A DNA stretch of 64,000 nt from JAWKUK01 sp041398605. GTDB lineage: Bacteria; Planctomycetota; UBA1135; GCA-002686595. Of this stretch, positions 62,490-64,000 are shown one piece after another (position 1 is the first letter of the stretch; each line of letters opens with the position of its first letter). The DNA lies in NCBI GenBank assembly GCA_041398605.1, contig JAWKUK010000017.1, forward strand, positions 124,001-188,000. Direction: 5' to 3'. A program made the translations under genes and the position numbers. Under the pieces are notes generated by a model. That model searched no databases. It had not been told where the DNA came from and worked only from the letters and a program-made list of their open reading frames with translations.

Positions 62490-63039
62490 CCGGCGCCTCC
62501 GGATCGGCGCCGTGCGTCGCGCCGTCCAAGAGGACCCCATCCGTCGCCCCGTCCGCTCGCCCAGTGAGCGCGCCGTCCGCCGCAGCCTGCCCCGCGAGGA
62601 TCGACTGCAGCTCGTGCATGAACTGCTGGACGTCCTTGAACTCTCTGTAGACGCTGGCGAAGCGGACGTACGCGACGTGGTGCAAGCGCCGCAGCTCTTC
62701 CATCACCGCCGAGCCGATGACGGAGCTCGGGACCTCGCGGTCGAACTCGGCCTGGCAGCTCGTCTCGACGCGCGCCGCGGCGTCCTCGATGTGGTCCACG
62801 GGGACCGGCAGCTTTTCGCAGGCGCGGAGCATGCCCGCGCGGATCTTGTCGCGGTCGAACGGGACCCGGTCGCCGTTCTTCTTGACGACGCGCAGCGGGC
62901 TCTCCTCGACGCGCTCGTAGGTCGTGAAGCGCATGGCGCACGCGAGGCACTCCCGGCGACGCCGGATCACGGTGCCTTCGGCGGACGCACGCGAGTCGAC
63001 GACCTTGTCGTCGTCCTTGCCGCAGCGGGGACACTTCAC
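62308..63039 (-). CDS. nrdR: Transcriptional repressor NrdR with C-terminal extension
   Basis: The 243-aa protein represses ribonucleotide reductase genes in response to dNTP/ATP levels. The N-terminal zinc ribbon has Cys3, Cys6, Cys31 and Cys34 (KCPRCGKDDDKVVDSR, ECLACAMRFTTYE). The ATP-cone covers about 49-140 (VVKKNGDRVPFDRDKIRAGM). The canonical protein would end near residue 150; here no stop occurs for another 93 codons, which are Gly/Ala/Arg-rich and overlap the next gene by 182 nt. The start is GTG at 63039. The core call is firm; the extension may not fold. Confidence 0.93.
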   Translation of the reverse strand: MKCPRCGKDDDKVVDSRASAEGTVIRRRRECLACAMRFTTYERVEESPLRVVKKNGDRVPFDRDKIRAGMLRACEKLPVPVDHIEDAAARVETSCQAEFDREVPSSVIGSAVMEELRRLHHVAYVRFASVYREFKDVQQFMHELQSILAGQAAADGALTGRADGATDGVLLDGATHGADPEAPGECSHRSLGVGRLTPAPSAIGWARRAAGGRGRARCRRFKLHGAAGHAGARARRGRARARL

Positions 63040-63260
63040 GGGCGCAGGGGGGCGACGGGCGCGATGGAGGAACCGGCGCGGATCGCGGCGCGAACGCGCC
63101 AGGGAGCGAGCCAGAGGGGGGAGGCGAGCCCAGGGCAGCGGTCCCGCCCTAGTATGCGGAGGAGAACACCCCGCCCGTAGCGTGTCAAGGCGCGAGAAGG
63201 GCCTCTGAACCCAACCGCTCGGGGGTCGCGCCCCTGGGGCCGATCCCGCCGGCCGGGCCC
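63040..63260. other. Intergenic region between mnmE and nrdR
   Basis: This gap separates the mnmE stop from the nrdR start, both on the minus strand. A TTGACA (63187-63182) followed by a CATACT 26 bp later is too widely spaced for a standard promoter. No clear NrdR-box pair was seen. No small gene was found. Confidence 0.3.
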
Positions 63261-64000
63261 TCATTTGCCCAGGCAGAAACGAGCGAAGATCCGGTCCAGG
63301 AGGTCCTCGGGGGTCGTCCGGCCGGTGATCTCGTCGAGCTCGTCGGTGCCGTCGCGCAGGTGCTGGGCGATGAGGTCGAGGGGCAACCCGTCGGCCAGCG
63401 CGCGGTCCGCCGCGGCGAGGTGGGCCCAGGCGCCCGTGAGCCGCGCTTGGGCGCGCGCCGCCAGACCCGCCGCAAGGCCCCCAGAAGGGCCACCACGAGG
63501 GCCACCACGAGGGCCACCAGGAGGGCCCCCAGCGGGGCCCGCGCAGGGGCCCGCCGCGGCGGTCGGTTCGACCGCGCCTGGTGAGCCCGACGCAGACAGC
63601 GCCGCTGCGAGCGCCTCGGCGAGCGCGCGCACGCCGGCGCCCGTCGCGGCGGAGGTCGCCACGACCGCGTTGGCACGGGCGAGGCGATCGTCGCCGGGGC
63701 CATCGGGCGCCAGCCCCAGAGCCAATCCAGGCGGCGGCGGCACCGCGCCCGCGCGATCGACCTGGTTCCATGCGACGAGGACCGGCGGCGCGCCTGGCCC
63801 GAGGGCCGCCGGACCGAGGCTGCGCTCGGCGTGCGCGCGCGACGCCGCCTCGGGGCGCCGGGCGTCGATCACCCAGACGAGGACGTCCGCGCTGTCGCGC
63901 GCGGCCAGCGCGCTCGCCTCCATCCCGCGCGCGATGTCCTGCGGGCGAGCCATGGGCGAGGGCGCGGGCCCCGAGGCGAGCGGGCTCGGCTCTGACGCGT
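63261..64000 (-). CDS. mnmE: tRNA modification GTPase MnmE, C-terminal part, cut by window edge
   Basis: The last 245 residues of MnmE are present; the frame is open through base 64000. MnmE with MnmG modifies U34 of tRNAs. The segment contains DIARGMEASALAARDSAD after switch II, then VLVWVIDAR, a G4 motif that reads WNQVD instead of NKxD, and ATSAATGAGVRALAEAL as G5. The C-terminus is EDLLDRIFARFCLGK, matching the FCIGK motif with its conserved Cys. A low-complexity Gly/Pro insert (about residues 150-172) is encoded by a 12-nt repeat. Confidence 0.9.
   Translation of the reverse strand, partial: ASEPSPLASGPAPSPMARPQDIARGMEASALAARDSADVLVWVIDARRPEAASRAHAERSLGPAALGPGAPPVLVAWNQVDRAGAVPPPPGLALGLAPDGPGDDRLARANAVVATSAATGAGVRALAEALAAALSASGSPGAVEPTAAAGPCAGPAGGPPGGPRGGPRGGPSGGLAAGLAARAQARLTGAWAHLAAADRALADGLPLDLIAQHLRDGTDELDEITGRTTPEDLLDRIFARFCLGK
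63483..63542. repeat. 12-nt tandem repeat inside mnmE, five units
   Basis: Units ACGAGGGCCACC (two perfect copies) are flanked by AGAAGGGCCACC, AGGAGGGCCCCC and AGCGGGGCCCGC. On the minus strand they encode repeated Gly-Gly-Pro-Arg/Ser/Pro. The period preserves the frame. It sits in the linker between the G domain and the C-terminal helices. Confidence 0.85.

Noticed and set aside
63182..63187. A TTGACA box as the -35 of an nrdR promoter
   Set aside because: The nearest -10-like hexamer is 26 bp away, too far for a standard promoter.

Overview
The window is a high-GC chromosomal segment whose genes are dense and often overlap by 4 nt. It looks like a member of the Planctomycetota. This is inferred from the long secreted proteins with a Cys-Pro-Cys-Gly plus Pro-Gly-Arg-Gly-Cys-Pro-Asn C-terminal module, a Minf_1886-type protein of the Planctomycetes-Verrucomicrobia group, Asp-rich M14-like proteins, a DUF5916-type outer-membrane protein and sigma/anti-sigma pairs. 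No rRNA, phage, insertion sequence or CRISPR array was seen.

Layout. Bases 1-3760 hold a partial secreted protein and an ECF sigma factor, anti-sigma factor and secreted partner. Divergent tRNA-Cys and tRNA-Leu genes follow, then a 16-nt tandem repeat and a perfect hairpin. Bases 4629-10636 carry metabolic genes on the minus strand: citrate synthase, leucyl aminopeptidase, ETF-ubiquinone oxidoreductase, a MoaD-MoaE fusion and SSB. A lone PilZ gene sits on the plus strand. From 26035 down to 11177 a long minus-strand run encodes a TPR/peptidase-MA protein, Tmk, HolB, a Minf_1886 protein, an AI-2E family permease, Ffh, S16, a DNA-glycosylase-like protein with a histone-H1-like tail, Maf, L31, RF1, a membrane protein and PrmC.

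Bases 26194-38933 contain an amidase and a MORN lipoprotein on the plus strand, then gmd, a DUF5916 protein and an aldehyde-dehydrogenase-like protein on the minus strand. A plus-strand chain follows: rnpA, yidD, a beta-propeller lipoprotein, a FixL/FixJ-like two-component pair, an MBL hydrolase, a nitroreductase and a small membrane protein. Bases 39002-41160 include a clearly AT-richer patch with a large secreted protein and a possible gene remnant. Four coupled glycosyltransferase genes follow (41164-46965).

Bases 47172-52772 form a PrkA-YeaH-SpoVR operon with an attached Fe-S PD-(D/E)XK nuclease. Bases 52978-56240 encode two coupled M14-like proteins that lack the usual zinc-binding HxxE. 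The right end has SMC, an ATP-cone/NrdD-like protein whose start lies inside nrdR, nrdR itself, and the C-terminal part of MnmE.

The window is mostly housekeeping. The best candidates for something little described are the glycosylase-like protein with the H1-like tail, the nuclease-bearing PrkA operon, the ATP-cone/NrdD-like partner overlapping nrdR, and the paired pseudo-M14 proteins. Start codons were chosen from family alignment, gene overlap and visible Shine-Dalgarno sequences; several remain uncertain.
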